DNA of 64,000 bases from Crossiella cryophila (GCF_014204915.1 NZ_JACHMH010000001.1:1178001-1242000); one strand, 5' to 3'. Positions 43,090-52,638 are shown, counted from the stretch's first letter. The notes: a model not told the origin generated them from the letters alone. Numbers and translations are program-made.

Positions 43090-45093
43090 GTGTCGCTCCC
43101 AGGCCGACGATTTCCGCTGGTCAGATGCCCACCATCAAGCATCGTGTACGCCTTGGGATTCCTGCTCGAGATGACCACCTCACTGCTGCTGTTGCCGCCG
43201 CTGCTGCTGTGGGCCCGCGCCGTGCGCAGGCTCCCGGACGCGCGGAACTGGCACCGGGCAGCCCGCGCGGCCCGCCGCCGCTACTACTACGTGCTCGCGC
43301 TGCTGGTGCTGAAACTGCTGCCCGCGGCCCTGCTGCTCGGCCACGGACTGGCCTTCGGCATCCGCCCACTGCGCACCCTGGTCCTGCTCGGCGTGCCGCT
43401 GATCATGGCGGCCCGCAGCACGCTGCCCGCGCTCAACCGGGCGATCCGCGCGGTCGAACCCACCCCGGAGCTGCGGCTCGCGGTCACCGCACCCGCCGTG
43501 GTGCTGCCCGCCCGGCTGGCCGCGGTCAGCGGGGGACTGCTGGTGGTGCTGAACCTGGTGGTGCAGGAGACGATCACGCTCTGGCTTGCCGGACTGGTGT
43601 TCGCGCTGGTCGCACTGGTGGTGGTGATCGACGTCAACCAGCGGCACCGGCGGCTGACCGGACAGGTCGGCACCATCCGCTGGTCCCCGTGGGCCCGGCT
43701 GGCCGCCCCGCTGGTGCTGGTGGTCGCGGCGGCGGGCTGTGGTGCGGTGGGCAGCACCATGTCCGCCTTCCCGGACCGGCTGTCCATGAACGCGCACGGC
43801 CACCACGGCGCGAGCACCGGCCCCACCCGCAGCGTCAAGGACCTCATCGGCGGGCCGTATACCGGACCGGTGCGGAAGTTCACCGTGGTCGCCGACGAAA
43901 CCCGCATCCCGCTGGCCTCCGGGCAGCTCGTCGACGCCTGGACCTTCGGCGGCACCCTGCCCGGCCTGCCACTGCGGGTGCGGCAGGGCGAGACCATCGA
44001 GCTGAAGCTGGTCAACCGGCTCGAAGCCACCCCGACCACCATCCACTGGCACGGCGTGGACGTGCCCAACGCGATGGACGGCGTCGCCGGGGTCACCCAG
44101 GACGCGGTCCAGCCCGGCGGCGAGTTCACCTACCGCTTCCGCGCGGAGAAACCCGGCACCTACTGGTACCACTCGCACCAGGTGGCCAACGAGCAGGTCA
44201 CCCGCGGTCTGTTCGGCGCACTGGTGATCGAACCCGCGGCCGGGCCGGTCGCCGAGATCGACGAGACCCTGCTGGTGCACAACTGGAACGACCGCCTGGA
44301 CGTGCGCAAGGCCGAGCCCGGCCGCCGGGTGCGGCTGCGCGTGGTCAACGCCAACTCCGGCACCGAACGCCTCACCTTCGCCGGCGCCCCGTTCCGGGTG
44401 GCCGCGGTGGACGGCCAGGACCTCAACGAACCCGGCGAGATCCGCGATCGCTCCATCACCCTCGGCGGTGGCGGCCGCGCCGACCTGGACTTCACCATGC
44501 CGGCGCACCCGGTGCGCATCGGCGGTCCAGGCACCCGCAGCGCACTGGTGCTCAGCCCGGACGGAGTGTCCACAGTGGAACAGCCACGGCACGCGCCGGA
44601 ACTGGACCTGAACGCCTACGGCAAGCCCAAGACCACCCCGTTCGGCCCGGATTCGGCCTACACCAAGCACTTCACCGTCGACCTCGACCAGGGCATGGGC
44701 TTCCACGCCGGTCGCCTCGGCCTGCTGTGGACGGTGGACGGCCGGGTGTTCCCGGACGCGCCGATGCTGATGGTCCGCGAGGGCGACCTGGTCCGGATGA
44801 CCTTCCGCAACAAGGGCATGAACGACCACCCCATGCACCTGCACGGCCACCACGTGCTCGCGCTCAGCCGCGACGGGACGCCGTTCACCGGCAGCCCGCT
44901 GTGGCTGGACACCGTGCTGGTGCGCCCCGGCGAGACCTGGGAGGTCGCGTTCAGGGCGGACAACCCCGGCATCTGGATGGACCACTGCCACGACCTGCTG
45001 CACGCCAGCAACGGGATGACCCTGCACCTGGGCTACGAGGGCGTGCGCACCCCGTTCACCGTGGGCAGCGCCACCGGCAACAAGCCGGAGTAG
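43090..45093 (+). CDS. Multicopper oxidase with fused N-terminal membrane domain
   Basis: A protein of up to 667 residues. The first 220 residues contain about five or six membrane helices (YYYVLALLVLKLLPAALLLG, LWLAGLVFALVALVVVI) ending in VLVVAAAGCGAVG. A two- to three-domain cupredoxin oxidase follows. Copper ligands are visible: HWHG (H319), WYHSHQ (H361, H363), HPMHLHGHH (H580-H588) and HCHDLLHASNGM (C633, H638, M643). The type 1 site has the Met axial ligand. It would oxidise Cu(I), phenols or metals on the outer face. Alternative starts at 43144 (GTG) and 43171 (ATG) exist, and none has a good ribosome-binding site. Confidence 0.88.
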   Translation: MSLPGRRFPLVRCPPSSIVYALGFLLEMTTSLLLLPPLLLWARAVRRLPDARNWHRAARAARRRYYYVLALLVLKLLPAALLLGHGLAFGIRPLRTLVLLGVPLIMAARSTLPALNRAIRAVEPTPELRLAVTAPAVVLPARLAAVSGGLLVVLNLVVQETITLWLAGLVFALVALVVVIDVNQRHRRLTGQVGTIRWSPWARLAAPLVLVVAAAGCGAVGSTMSAFPDRLSMNAHGHHGASTGPTRSVKDLIGGPYTGPVRKFTVVADETRIPLASGQLVDAWTFGGTLPGLPLRVRQGETIELKLVNRLEATPTTIHWHGVDVPNAMDGVAGVTQDAVQPGGEFTYRFRAEKPGTYWYHSHQVANEQVTRGLFGALVIEPAAGPVAEIDETLLVHNWNDRLDVRKAEPGRRVRLRVVNANSGTERLTFAGAPFRVAAVDGQDLNEPGEIRDRSITLGGGGRADLDFTMPAHPVRIGGPGTRSALVLSPDGVSTVEQPRHAPELDLNAYGKPKTTPFGPDSAYTKHFTVDLDQGMGFHAGRLGLLWTVDGRVFPDAPMLMVREGDLVRMTFRNKGMNDHPMHLHGHHVLALSRDGTPFTGSPLWLDTVLVRPGETWEVAFRADNPGIWMDHCHDLLHASNGMTLHLGYEGVRTPFTVGSATGNKPE

Positions 45094-46788
45094 CTAGATG
45101 CCGGGCCGCAGCTCCGGCCCGGTGCTGCCGAGTTGCTCGGTGGACACCACGGGCGGCGGCGGCCAGGTGACCCCGGACGGCGGCCACTGCTGGCCGGTGG
45201 CCCGGAGGAAGTCGGCGGGCGGCTCGTACAGCGGCGGCTGGGTGCCGTCGGGGATCAGGCTCTTCCAGTTGGCCCCGGCGGTGCGCTCCTCGAACTCCTT
45301 GCGGATGGCCGCCAGCACCTCGGGCTGGGTCAACAGGTCCACGGCCGTGGCAGCCAGGTACTTCGCCGCGGACAGCAGTCCCTTGTGCGCGATCCCGGTG
45401 GCCGCGGCCGAGGTCACGGCCCAGTTGTGGTGCGGGATGCCGGGCGGGAAGGTCGCGGCGAGCACGGTGACCTTGGGCGTGCGCCAGGAGACGTCGGCGG
45501 CGTCGGTGGAGGGTCCGCCAAGGAACGCCGCGGGCGGCGGGGTCAGCGGCACCAGCTGGGTCGGCAGTCCGACCTCGGGCCGGCCCAGCGATTTCTGCAA
45601 CGCCCGCGCGAGCCGCTGGTCCTCCACGGAGAACTGCGGCGGGCCGATCTTGCGCATGTTCTCGTCGGCCAGCTCGGCTGCGGCCTTGTTGCCGAGGGAG
45701 TTCCAGGTGGCGGCGTGGAAGCGGTGCACCAGCCGGGTCTGGCTGGCCTTGGCGGCGGCCTCCGCGGCGGCCACGATCTTGTCGTAGAGCACGGTGAGCC
45801 GGGCCGGGCTGCCCTCGCGGACGAAGAACCAGATCGAGCACATGTCCGGGGTGACGTTGGGCGCCCCACCACCGTTGATGATCGCGTAGTGGAACCGCCC
45901 GGACGGCGCGACGTTCTTCTCCCGCAGGTACTCGGTCATGGTGGCCATGAGCAGCGCGCCGTCCAGCCCGCTCTTGTTGCCCAGCGGTGAGCCGCCGTGC
46001 CCGGCCGCGCCGAGGAAGGTGAAGGTGGCCGAGGCCAGCGCGGAGGTGGTGTTCCAGGTGGCCAGGGTGGCGGCGAAGGGGTGCCAGTCCAGGTAGGCGT
46101 CCAGGCCCTCATACGCCCCGGCCTTGACCGCGAACGGCTTGCCGACCAGCTGTTCCTCCCCGGTGGACCCGAACACCTTGAGCGTGCCCGGCAGCCCGTG
46201 CCGCTCCATGGCGTGCCGCACCGCGATGGCGGCCCCGGTGGCGCCCGCGCCCAGGGCGTTGTGCGCGTCCCCGTGCCCGGCGCCGTAGGTCGGCCCGTAG
46301 GCGTCGTGGTTGTAGACCAGCGGATCGTGCGTGCCCGCGCCGCGCTGCTGGGACAGGCCGGGCAGCGCGCCGTACTCCACGTTGAACCCGAGCACCGGCT
46401 TGCCGGCGCCGTAGGTGGCGGTGAACGCGGCCGGAAACCCACCGGTGCCCCACTCGATGCGGAACCCGTTGCGCCGCAACAGCTCAGCGGTGGCCTGCGC
46501 GGACCGCCACTCCCGCAACGACAGTTCGGCGAACCCCCACACCTCGTCACTGAGCCTGGTGATCGACTCCGCGTTGCCGTCGATCCAGGCGAGCGCGGCA
46601 TCCTTGGCCGCCGAGTCCTTGGCCAGCCCGCTGGGCGCCCGGTACTGCCCTGGCGACACCCCGTTGGCCTCGTCATAGGCCAGCGTGGCCGCCAGCACCG
46701 GATCGGCCGCCCGCATCGCCGCGACCCCGGCACCGGCACTCAACCCGAAGAGCTGCAACACCCGCCGCCGCCCAAGTTCATGATCCAC
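45094..46788 (-). CDS. Tat-exported M20-family amidohydrolase (AbgB-like)
   Basis: A 564-residue metal-dependent amidase. The N-terminus VDHELGRRRVLQLFGLSAGA is a twin-arginine signal with a hydrophobic stretch. The M20 core has HGDAHNALGAGATG, STGEEQLVGKP and AYLDWHPF for the metal site, and TFLGAAGHGGSPLGNKSGLD for the dimerisation domain, with close resemblance to the p-aminobenzoyl-glutamate hydrolase subunit B group. A C-terminal 60-residue Pro-rich tail (PPPPVVSTEQLG) is unusual. Start at the GTG at 46788. It converges with the multicopper oxidase with no spacer. Confidence 0.87.
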   Translation of the reverse strand: MDHELGRRRVLQLFGLSAGAGVAAMRAADPVLAATLAYDEANGVSPGQYRAPSGLAKDSAAKDAALAWIDGNAESITRLSDEVWGFAELSLREWRSAQATAELLRRNGFRIEWGTGGFPAAFTATYGAGKPVLGFNVEYGALPGLSQQRGAGTHDPLVYNHDAYGPTYGAGHGDAHNALGAGATGAAIAVRHAMERHGLPGTLKVFGSTGEEQLVGKPFAVKAGAYEGLDAYLDWHPFAATLATWNTTSALASATFTFLGAAGHGGSPLGNKSGLDGALLMATMTEYLREKNVAPSGRFHYAIINGGGAPNVTPDMCSIWFFVREGSPARLTVLYDKIVAAAEAAAKASQTRLVHRFHAATWNSLGNKAAAELADENMRKIGPPQFSVEDQRLARALQKSLGRPEVGLPTQLVPLTPPPAAFLGGPSTDAADVSWRTPKVTVLAATFPPGIPHHNWAVTSAAATGIAHKGLLSAAKYLAATAVDLLTQPEVLAAIRKEFEERTAGANWKSLIPDGTQPPLYEPPADFLRATGQQWPPSGVTWPPPPVVSTEQLGSTGPELRPGI

Positions 46789-46862
46789 CGCCCCATCGTT
46801 CCCGCCAGGGCGGCCCGAAGCCAGGCACCAGGGGACACGAAACCCGTCCCCCGCGGCACCGG

Positions 46863-47525
46863 CTAGTCGCCCAGCCGGTAACCCATGCCACGCACGGTGT
46901 GCACGCACTCCGCGCCGAGCTTGCGGCGCAGCGCGCGCACGTACACATCCACCACGTTCGAGCCCGGATCGAAGTCGTAACCCCACACGTGGGAGAGGAT
47001 CTGCTCGCGGGTGAGCACCTGCCCCGGATGCCGCAGGAACAGCTCCAGCAGCGAGAACTCCCGCGCGGTGAGGTCCACCGTCCGGCCCTGGATCTGTGCC
47101 CGCCGGGTGCGCAGGTCCAGTGAAAGCTCGTCCTGACGCAACACGGTGACCTCCGGCGCCCGCTCCGGGGCGCGCAACCGCAACCGCACCCTGGCCAGCA
47201 ACTCCTCGAACCGGAATGGCTTGGTCATGTAGTCATCGGCGCCACCCTCCAGCCCGGCCACGGTGTCGTGCACCGAGTCCCGCGCGGTCAGGATGATCAC
47301 CGGCGTGGTCACCCGCGCCTGCCGCAACGCGTGCAGCACCGCGAACCCGTCCCGGCCGGGCAATCCGAGGTCGAGCACCACCAGGTCGAAGTCCCCGGTC
47401 AGCGCGTAGTCCAGCGCGGTGTTCCCGTCGGCGACCGTGCTGGTGCTGAACCCGTTGGCCCGCAACCCCTTCTCCACGAACGAGGCGATCCGCTGCTCGT
47501 CCTCGGCAATCAGGATCCGCCCCAC
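46863..47525 (-). CDS. OmpR-family response regulator
   Basis: A 220-residue two-component regulator. The receiver domain has the acidic pocket AEDE (E8, D9), phosphoacceptor D52 in VVLDLGLPG, and K in MTKPFRFEE. The C-terminal winged helix contains LTAREFSLLELFLRHPGQVL and VDVYVRALRRKLG. It starts at a GTG overlapping the histidine kinase 3' end by 16 bp, so the pair is co-translated. The target genes are not evident. Confidence 0.95.
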   Translation of the reverse strand: MGRILIAEDEQRIASFVEKGLRANGFSTSTVADGNTALDYALTGDFDLVVLDLGLPGRDGFAVLHALRQARVTTPVIILTARDSVHDTVAGLEGGADDYMTKPFRFEELLARVRLRLRAPERAPEVTVLRQDELSLDLRTRRAQIQGRTVDLTAREFSLLELFLRHPGQVLTREQILSHVWGYDFDPGSNVVDVYVRALRRKLGAECVHTVRGMGYRLGD

Positions 47526-48946
47526 GACGCCTCCCCATCCACTGCCACCAACGGCAGTTCGACACCGAAGGTCGCCCCCGACCCCGGTTCGGACAACACC
47601 CGCACCACCCCGTGATGCGCCTCCGCGATCACCTTCACGATCGCCAGGCCCAGCCCGGCGCCACTGCGGTCACCACGTCCAGAACTACCCCGCGCGAACC
47701 GATCGAAAATCGCCGCCCGGTCCGCCTCGGCGATACCCGGCCCCGAATCGGTGACCCAGAACGACACGTTCTCCCCGTGCACCGCCGACCCAAGCCGGAT
47801 CTCGTCACCGTCCGCGGTGTGCTGCACCGCGTTCTGCGCCAGCTGCACCACCGCCTGGGTGACCCGGTGCGCGTCCAGCACCACCTCGTCCTCGGCCATC
47901 GACTCCAGCACCCAGCGCCGCGGCGCCAGCGCCCGCACCTTGGCGTCGATATCGCTGGTCAGCTCGGGCAGCGAGACCGGGGCCGGCCGCAGGAAGTCCG
48001 GCCGCTCCGCCTTGGCCAGCAGCAACAGGTCCTGCACGATCCGGTTCATCCGGTCCAGCTCATCGGTGCACAACCGCACCACCTCGGCCCGCTCCCGCGG
48101 ATCATCACCCATCAGCTCCAGATGCCCGGACACGATCGTGATCGGTGTCCGCAACTCGTGACTGGCATCGTCGAGGAACTGCCGCTGTGTCCGGAACGCC
48201 TGATCAAGCCGGTCCAGCATGGCGTTGAACTGCTCGGCCAGCGCCGCGATGTCGTCCTTGCCGTGCACCGGGATCCGCCGGGTCAGGTCATGCTCGGTGA
48301 TCGCCGCCGCGGCCTGCCGCACCGTCCGGATCGGCGCCAGGATCCGCCCGGCCACCACCCAGGACACCCCGGCCGCCAGCAGGAACCCGATCACCGAGAC
48401 CAGCAGCAGCAACCGGATGGTCTGATCAGCCCCGGCCCGCACGGCGTCCACGAAGAACGCGGTGATGAACGCGGCCCGGTGCGGTCCGGCCGCGGTCAGT
48501 TTCACCTTGGCCCAGCGCAGCTCACCGGCGGCGGTCGGCGCGGACCCGAAACTCTCCGGCGAGTCCACGATCCCGCGCAGCAGGGCGTCGTCCGCGGCCA
48601 GGTCCACCGGCGTCTCGCCCCGCCGGGTCGACAGCACGGTCCCGTCGTCCTTGACCACCACCCCGAGGTGCACCTCATTGGGCTCGGGGTACTGGTTGTT
48701 GTGCAGATGCGCCTCGAGCAGCCGGTTCCCGTCGGTGATCGTCCGGCCGGGCCGCGGATCCCGCCCGAGCCTGGCGAACTCGACGAACTCGTTGGTCTCC
48801 TGCTCCAGCCCCCGGTTCACCCGGTTCTCCACATCGGAGGTCAGCAGCCGCCACACCACGACCACCACCACGGCGAGCACCAGTGCCATGAACGCGAGCA
48901 ACCAGCCCATGATCCGTACCCGCGCGGGCAACCCGGGCCTAGCCAT
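47510..48946 (-). CDS. Membrane sensor histidine kinase
   Basis: A 478-residue kinase. Two membrane helices (MGWLLAFMALVLAVVVVVVW near residue 13 and TIRLLLLVSVIGFLLAAGVS near residue 185) flank an external sensor domain of about 150 residues. HAMP follows, then the phosphoacceptor His in FLDDASHELRTPITIVSG, N-box LAQNAVQHTADG, G1 DSGPGIAEAD and G2 GAGLGLAIVKV. The ATG at 48946 overlaps the stop of the poly-Asp gene by 8 bp; several ATG codons upstream inside that tract are alternative starts. Cognate to the adjacent OmpR-type regulator. Confidence 0.94.
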   Translation of the reverse strand: MARPGLPARVRIMGWLLAFMALVLAVVVVVVWRLLTSDVENRVNRGLEQETNEFVEFARLGRDPRPGRTITDGNRLLEAHLHNNQYPEPNEVHLGVVVKDDGTVLSTRRGETPVDLAADDALLRGIVDSPESFGSAPTAAGELRWAKVKLTAAGPHRAAFITAFFVDAVRAGADQTIRLLLLVSVIGFLLAAGVSWVVAGRILAPIRTVRQAAAAITEHDLTRRIPVHGKDDIAALAEQFNAMLDRLDQAFRTQRQFLDDASHELRTPITIVSGHLELMGDDPRERAEVVRLCTDELDRMNRIVQDLLLLAKAERPDFLRPAPVSLPELTSDIDAKVRALAPRRWVLESMAEDEVVLDAHRVTQAVVQLAQNAVQHTADGDEIRLGSAVHGENVSFWVTDSGPGIAEADRAAIFDRFARGSSGRGDRSGAGLGLAIVKVIAEAHHGVVRVLSEPGSGATFGVELPLVAVDGEASWGGS

Positions 48947-49205
48947 CGTCGTCATCGTCATCGTCGTCGTCATCCGGGGGTGGCGGCGGCACCACACTCG
49001 TCCGTGGCGGCGGTGGCTGGGGCGTCGGTGGTCCCGAGGTCGGCGGCGGCTGGGGCGAGGGCGGCAGATAGGCAGGCACGCTCACCGACACCTCAGGCTG
49101 GATCTTCGGTGGCTGCACGCCACCCACCAGCGTGAACACCGCCAGCGCCGCGCCGGCCACCGCGGCAGCCACCGCAGCGGCCACCCCGATCCCCGACCAC
49201 CTCAT
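48939..49205 (-). CDS. Small membrane-anchored Pro-rich protein with a ten-Asp tail
   Basis: An 88-residue protein. Its N-terminal helix (GVAAAVAAAVAGAALAVFTL, residues 8-27) is a membrane anchor or uncleaved signal. The middle is Pro/Ser/Thr-rich (PPSPQPPPTSGPPTPQPPPP). The end is VVPPPPP, then ten consecutive Asp, then Gly. AGAGGGTGG precedes the ATG at 49205. It overlaps the histidine kinase start and so is the first gene of a three-gene signalling operon. It has the look of an exposed polyanionic sensor or cation-binding accessory. No family recognised. Confidence 0.75.
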   Translation of the reverse strand: MRWSGIGVAAAVAAAVAGAALAVFTLVGGVQPPKIQPEVSVSVPAYLPPSPQPPPTSGPPTPQPPPPRTSVVPPPPPDDDDDDDDDDG

Positions 49206-49305
49206 GCCACCACCCTCTCCCACGCCCCCGAGGCGCAGATGAGCCGCAGATGAGGAAGTCTTCATCCAGCCGTCGCACCCCGCCACCGCAGGCGACTCGG
49301 TTAAA

Positions 49306-50712
49306 GTGCGGGACGTGCAGGAGCCCACGTCGCCAACGATCGGTGCGCTTGCGGTGTGGAGCAGCTCCGACCTCCCGGGGCTCGGCGACCAACTGCTGCC
49401 CCGGCTCACCGAGTTCCACCTGTCCACCCGGCTGCCCGACTGGCGGATCTCCTTCCACGCCCCCTTCGGCTGGACCCGCCCGCTGCGCACCGACGGCGGA
49501 CTGGTGGCCGAACCGCTCGGCGAGTACCGGCCGCGCCGCGTCTCCGCGCTGGCCGCCGCCGACCTCACCGTGATCACCCCGGCCTTCCCGCTCGGCGCCG
49601 ACCTGACCGGCTTCTACGGTGGCCCGGTGCCAGGCGCCGAGTTCTTCACCCACGCCCTCGGCGAGCACCCGGTGCTGGTCAGCGCGGTGCGCGTGGCGGA
49701 GAAGCCCAGTGCGCAACTGGTCTCGGCCTTCGCCGGACAGCCCTACCCCTCGGTGCGGGACATCCGGTCCAGGGACCGGCTCGCCGACGCCGGGCTGCAA
49801 TGGGACGTGGCCGTGGTGCCGCATCCGGCGCTGCTGGCCGACAGCCTGGTCAGCCCGGGTGCGCTGGCCACCCGCCAGGGTGATCTGCGCAAGCTGCGCA
49901 TCCTGCCCGCTGAGGGCAGCTACCTGGTCCTGCAACTCACCCCCGACCTGGCAGGCGAGCTGGCCACGCTGCCGGCGGTGCTGGAGAAGATCCAGGACTT
50001 CCTGGCCATCGAGCACATCGTGCTGCTGCCCACCGGCCCGGACGCCCCCGCCCTCGACGGCCACCTGCTGCCTGCCGACCTGGTCCTGGAGGACCGGATC
50101 GCGGTACTGGCCGGGGCGAGCCTGGTGGTCGCCGCCGACGAGCACGCCGCCGCGGCCGCGGCCGGTCTGGACCGCCGCTGGGTGCTGCTGGACCCCACCG
50201 GCGAACAGCGCTGGCCGGTGCTGGAGTTCGGCGCCACCAAGCAGATCGCGGACCGGGCGAACAAGCTGCTGGACGCGGTGCACGCCGCGCTCAAACCGGT
50301 GGCCTCCCGGCGGCAGGCGGTGATCGAGCACTTCGACGCCATCGCCGAGGCCGCCCAGCGCGCCGCCTCCGGCCGGGCGCCGACCCGCGACCTGACCGCG
50401 GAGAACCGCGCGCTGCGCGCGGCCAACGCCGCCCTGCGGGAACGGATGTTCATCGAACGCCAGCGCCTGGTCGAACAGCTCGCCGCCGGCTGGCAGGACA
50501 GCGAGCCGGACGCGGACCTGGAGTCGCTGCGCGCCGAACTCGCCGAGGAACGCAGGCTGCACGGCGAACTCGCCGAGCGGCACCGCGCGCTGGCCGCCGA
50601 GATCGACCGGCTCGCCGCGGACAGCACGGAACTGGCCGCACTGCGCAACACCAAACTCATGCGCTGGGCCCAGCCGGCCAGGGACGCCTACGGAAAGCTC
50701 CGCAAGCCGTGA
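49306..50712 (+). CDS. Polysaccharide pyruvyltransferase-like protein with coiled-coil C-terminus
   Basis: A 468-residue protein. The first 320 residues look like two Rossmann-type halves of the GT-B/pyruvyltransferase kind: the opening ALAVWSSSDLPGLGDQLLPR resembles the pyruvyltransferase start (G..NLGD), and ILPAEGSYLVLQLTPDLAG begins the second half, with ASLVVAADEHAAAAAAGL at the usual acceptor-site position. From about residue 365 to 455 a Leu/Glu/Arg heptad coiled coil follows. The family call is tentative. Its stop overlaps the glycosyltransferase start (GTGA), so it acts in the same envelope-glycan pathway. Confidence 0.65.
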   Translation: MRDVQEPTSPTIGALAVWSSSDLPGLGDQLLPRLTEFHLSTRLPDWRISFHAPFGWTRPLRTDGGLVAEPLGEYRPRRVSALAAADLTVITPAFPLGADLTGFYGGPVPGAEFFTHALGEHPVLVSAVRVAEKPSAQLVSAFAGQPYPSVRDIRSRDRLADAGLQWDVAVVPHPALLADSLVSPGALATRQGDLRKLRILPAEGSYLVLQLTPDLAGELATLPAVLEKIQDFLAIEHIVLLPTGPDAPALDGHLLPADLVLEDRIAVLAGASLVVAADEHAAAAAAGLDRRWVLLDPTGEQRWPVLEFGATKQIADRANKLLDAVHAALKPVASRRQAVIEHFDAIAEAAQRAASGRAPTRDLTAENRALRAANAALRERMFIERQRLVEQLAAGWQDSEPDADLESLRAELAEERRLHGELAERHRALAAEIDRLAADSTELAALRNTKLMRWAQPARDAYGKLRKP

Positions 50713-52616
50713 CCGCCATCCCCAGGGTCACCTTCGTGCTGGTCAGCTACAACGGCAAGGACATGCTGACCAGCTGCCTGGCCACCCTCGCCGAGCACAC
50801 CCCAGGCCCGTACGAGGTCGTGGTGGTCGACAGCGCCTCCCCGGACGGCACCGGCGAATGGCTGGAAGCCAACCTCACCGGCGCGACCGTGCTGCGAATG
50901 CCGGAGAACCTGGGCTTCGGCGCGGGCTGCAACCTGGGCGTCCAGCACGCCCGCACCGAACTGATCTGCTTCCTCAACGCCGACGTCGAGGTCACCCCCG
51001 GCTGGTTCGAGCCGCTGCTCGCCCGCCTGGACGCCACCCCGGAGGCCGCCGCGGTCGGCTCGGTGCTGGTCTTCCCGGACGGCCGCCTGCAGGAGGCGGG
51101 CAGCGTCATCGGCGGCGACGGCTGGAGCCGCGGCTGGGGCGACGGCGACGCGGACCTCTCCCCGCTCTACCCACGCTCGGCCGACTACTCCTCGGCCGCC
51201 TGCCTGCTCATGCGGCGGCGTGCGTTCTGGGAGACCGGCGGGTTCTCCCCCGAGTTCCACATCGCCTACTTCGAGGACACCGACCTCCAGTTCCACCTGC
51301 GCTCGCTGGGCTGGCAGATCTGGGTCGAACCCGCCTCCCAGGTCCGGCACATCCGGCACGGCAGCAGCACCACCCCACGCGCGATCGAGCTGTCCAACAT
51401 AAACCACGAGGTCTTCGTCCGCCGCTGGCCGGAAGCCCTGGCCAAACGCCCGCCAGCGGTCGGCGTGCACGAACACCCGCACCGCCTGTGGTGGCTACGC
51501 GACCAGCAAGCCCCCTACCGGGTCCTGCTCACCGCCGACCAGGTCCCCGACCCCACCCAGGGCCAAGGCGCCCAACGAGCCTGGGCGGTCATCCAGTACT
51601 GGCGCCAGGCCAACCCGGAAGCCGCCATCACCGTCCTGGCCACCCACGGCGAGGCCACCGCACTGCGCGCCACCGGCGTCGAAGTGTCCATCGTGGACAA
51701 CCCCACCGCCTGGGGCCGCGACCGAGCCGGACTCTATGACGTCATCGTCGCCCTCGGCGCCCGCGGTTTCCCGCTGGCCGAAGCGGTCTCCCGCACCCAA
51801 CCGCAGGCAGTCCGGCTGCTCGATACCCAGACCTTCCTGCACCGCGAGGCCGAACGCCGCTTTTCCACACTGCCCGACGCCGCAGCCCGCCGCCGCTGCG
51901 CCACCGAGGCGGCTGCCTGGCGCGAGGCCGAACACAAGGCCCTGACCTGGGCCGAACTCGCCACCGTCGGCAGCCCGGCCGAACTTGACTGGGCCACCCG
52001 CTTCGCCCCTGCGGCCAACCTGCACGTGGCTCCGTACCCGGTGCGGATCACCCCGGCGCCGGCCGGCCCGGACCGCCGCGAGGGCCTGCTCTTCCACGGC
52101 GCCTTCGCCACCGCCCCCACCTCCAACGAGGTGGCCGCCCGAACCCTGATCGACGAGGTCCTGCCCCTGCTGGACGGCCCCCACCTGCGCGTGATCGGTG
52201 CACATGCCCCGGACACCCTGCGCGCACCCGGCGTCGACGTCATTGGCTGGGTCCCCGACCCCGCCCCCTACCTGCGCACGGCCCGAGTCCTGGTCAACCC
52301 GGCCCGCAGCGGCGCGGGCGTGCAGACCAAACTGCTGGACGCGATCGCGCACGGCCTGCCGTTCGTCACCACTTCCCTTGGATCCGAGGGCATCCCGCTC
52401 GGCGACCTGCGCGCGGACCTGGTCGCCGACACCCCGGCCGAGATCGCCGAACTGACCCAGCGCCTGCTCGACGACGACGCCAGGTGGACCCGGATCCAGG
52501 TCGCCCTGCTTGACCTGGCCGCCACCCACCTGTCCGAAGAGCACTTCCACACCGCGATGGCCGCCGTCCTCATCCACTGCGGCATCGCCCCGCCCACGGC
52601 GGCCTACGCGCGCTGA
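50709..52616 (+). CDS. Bifunctional glycosyltransferase (GT2 plus GT4)
   Basis: A 635-residue fusion. The N-terminal GT2 domain (about residues 1-250) has VTFVLVSYNGKDMLTSCL, the metal-binding region FLNADVEVTPGW, and the FHIAYFEDTDLQFHLRSLGW acceptor loop typical of rhamnosyl-type GT2. From about residue 275 a GT4-like domain follows, with the sugar-nucleotide site VNPARSGAGVQTKLLDAIAH and GLPFVTTSLGSEGIPLGD. It would add two sugars to a lipid- or protein-linked glycan. Cytoplasmic. It begins at a GTG overlapping the preceding gene. Confidence 0.9.
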   Translation: MTAIPRVTFVLVSYNGKDMLTSCLATLAEHTPGPYEVVVVDSASPDGTGEWLEANLTGATVLRMPENLGFGAGCNLGVQHARTELICFLNADVEVTPGWFEPLLARLDATPEAAAVGSVLVFPDGRLQEAGSVIGGDGWSRGWGDGDADLSPLYPRSADYSSAACLLMRRRAFWETGGFSPEFHIAYFEDTDLQFHLRSLGWQIWVEPASQVRHIRHGSSTTPRAIELSNINHEVFVRRWPEALAKRPPAVGVHEHPHRLWWLRDQQAPYRVLLTADQVPDPTQGQGAQRAWAVIQYWRQANPEAAITVLATHGEATALRATGVEVSIVDNPTAWGRDRAGLYDVIVALGARGFPLAEAVSRTQPQAVRLLDTQTFLHREAERRFSTLPDAAARRRCATEAAAWREAEHKALTWAELATVGSPAELDWATRFAPAANLHVAPYPVRITPAPAGPDRREGLLFHGAFATAPTSNEVAARTLIDEVLPLLDGPHLRVIGAHAPDTLRAPGVDVIGWVPDPAPYLRTARVLVNPARSGAGVQTKLLDAIAHGLPFVTTSLGSEGIPLGDLRADLVADTPAEIAELTQRLLDDDARWTRIQVALLDLAATHLSEEHFHTAMAAVLIHCGIAPPTAAYAR

Positions 52617-52638
52617 TCGACTCGAACGACAAGATCGT

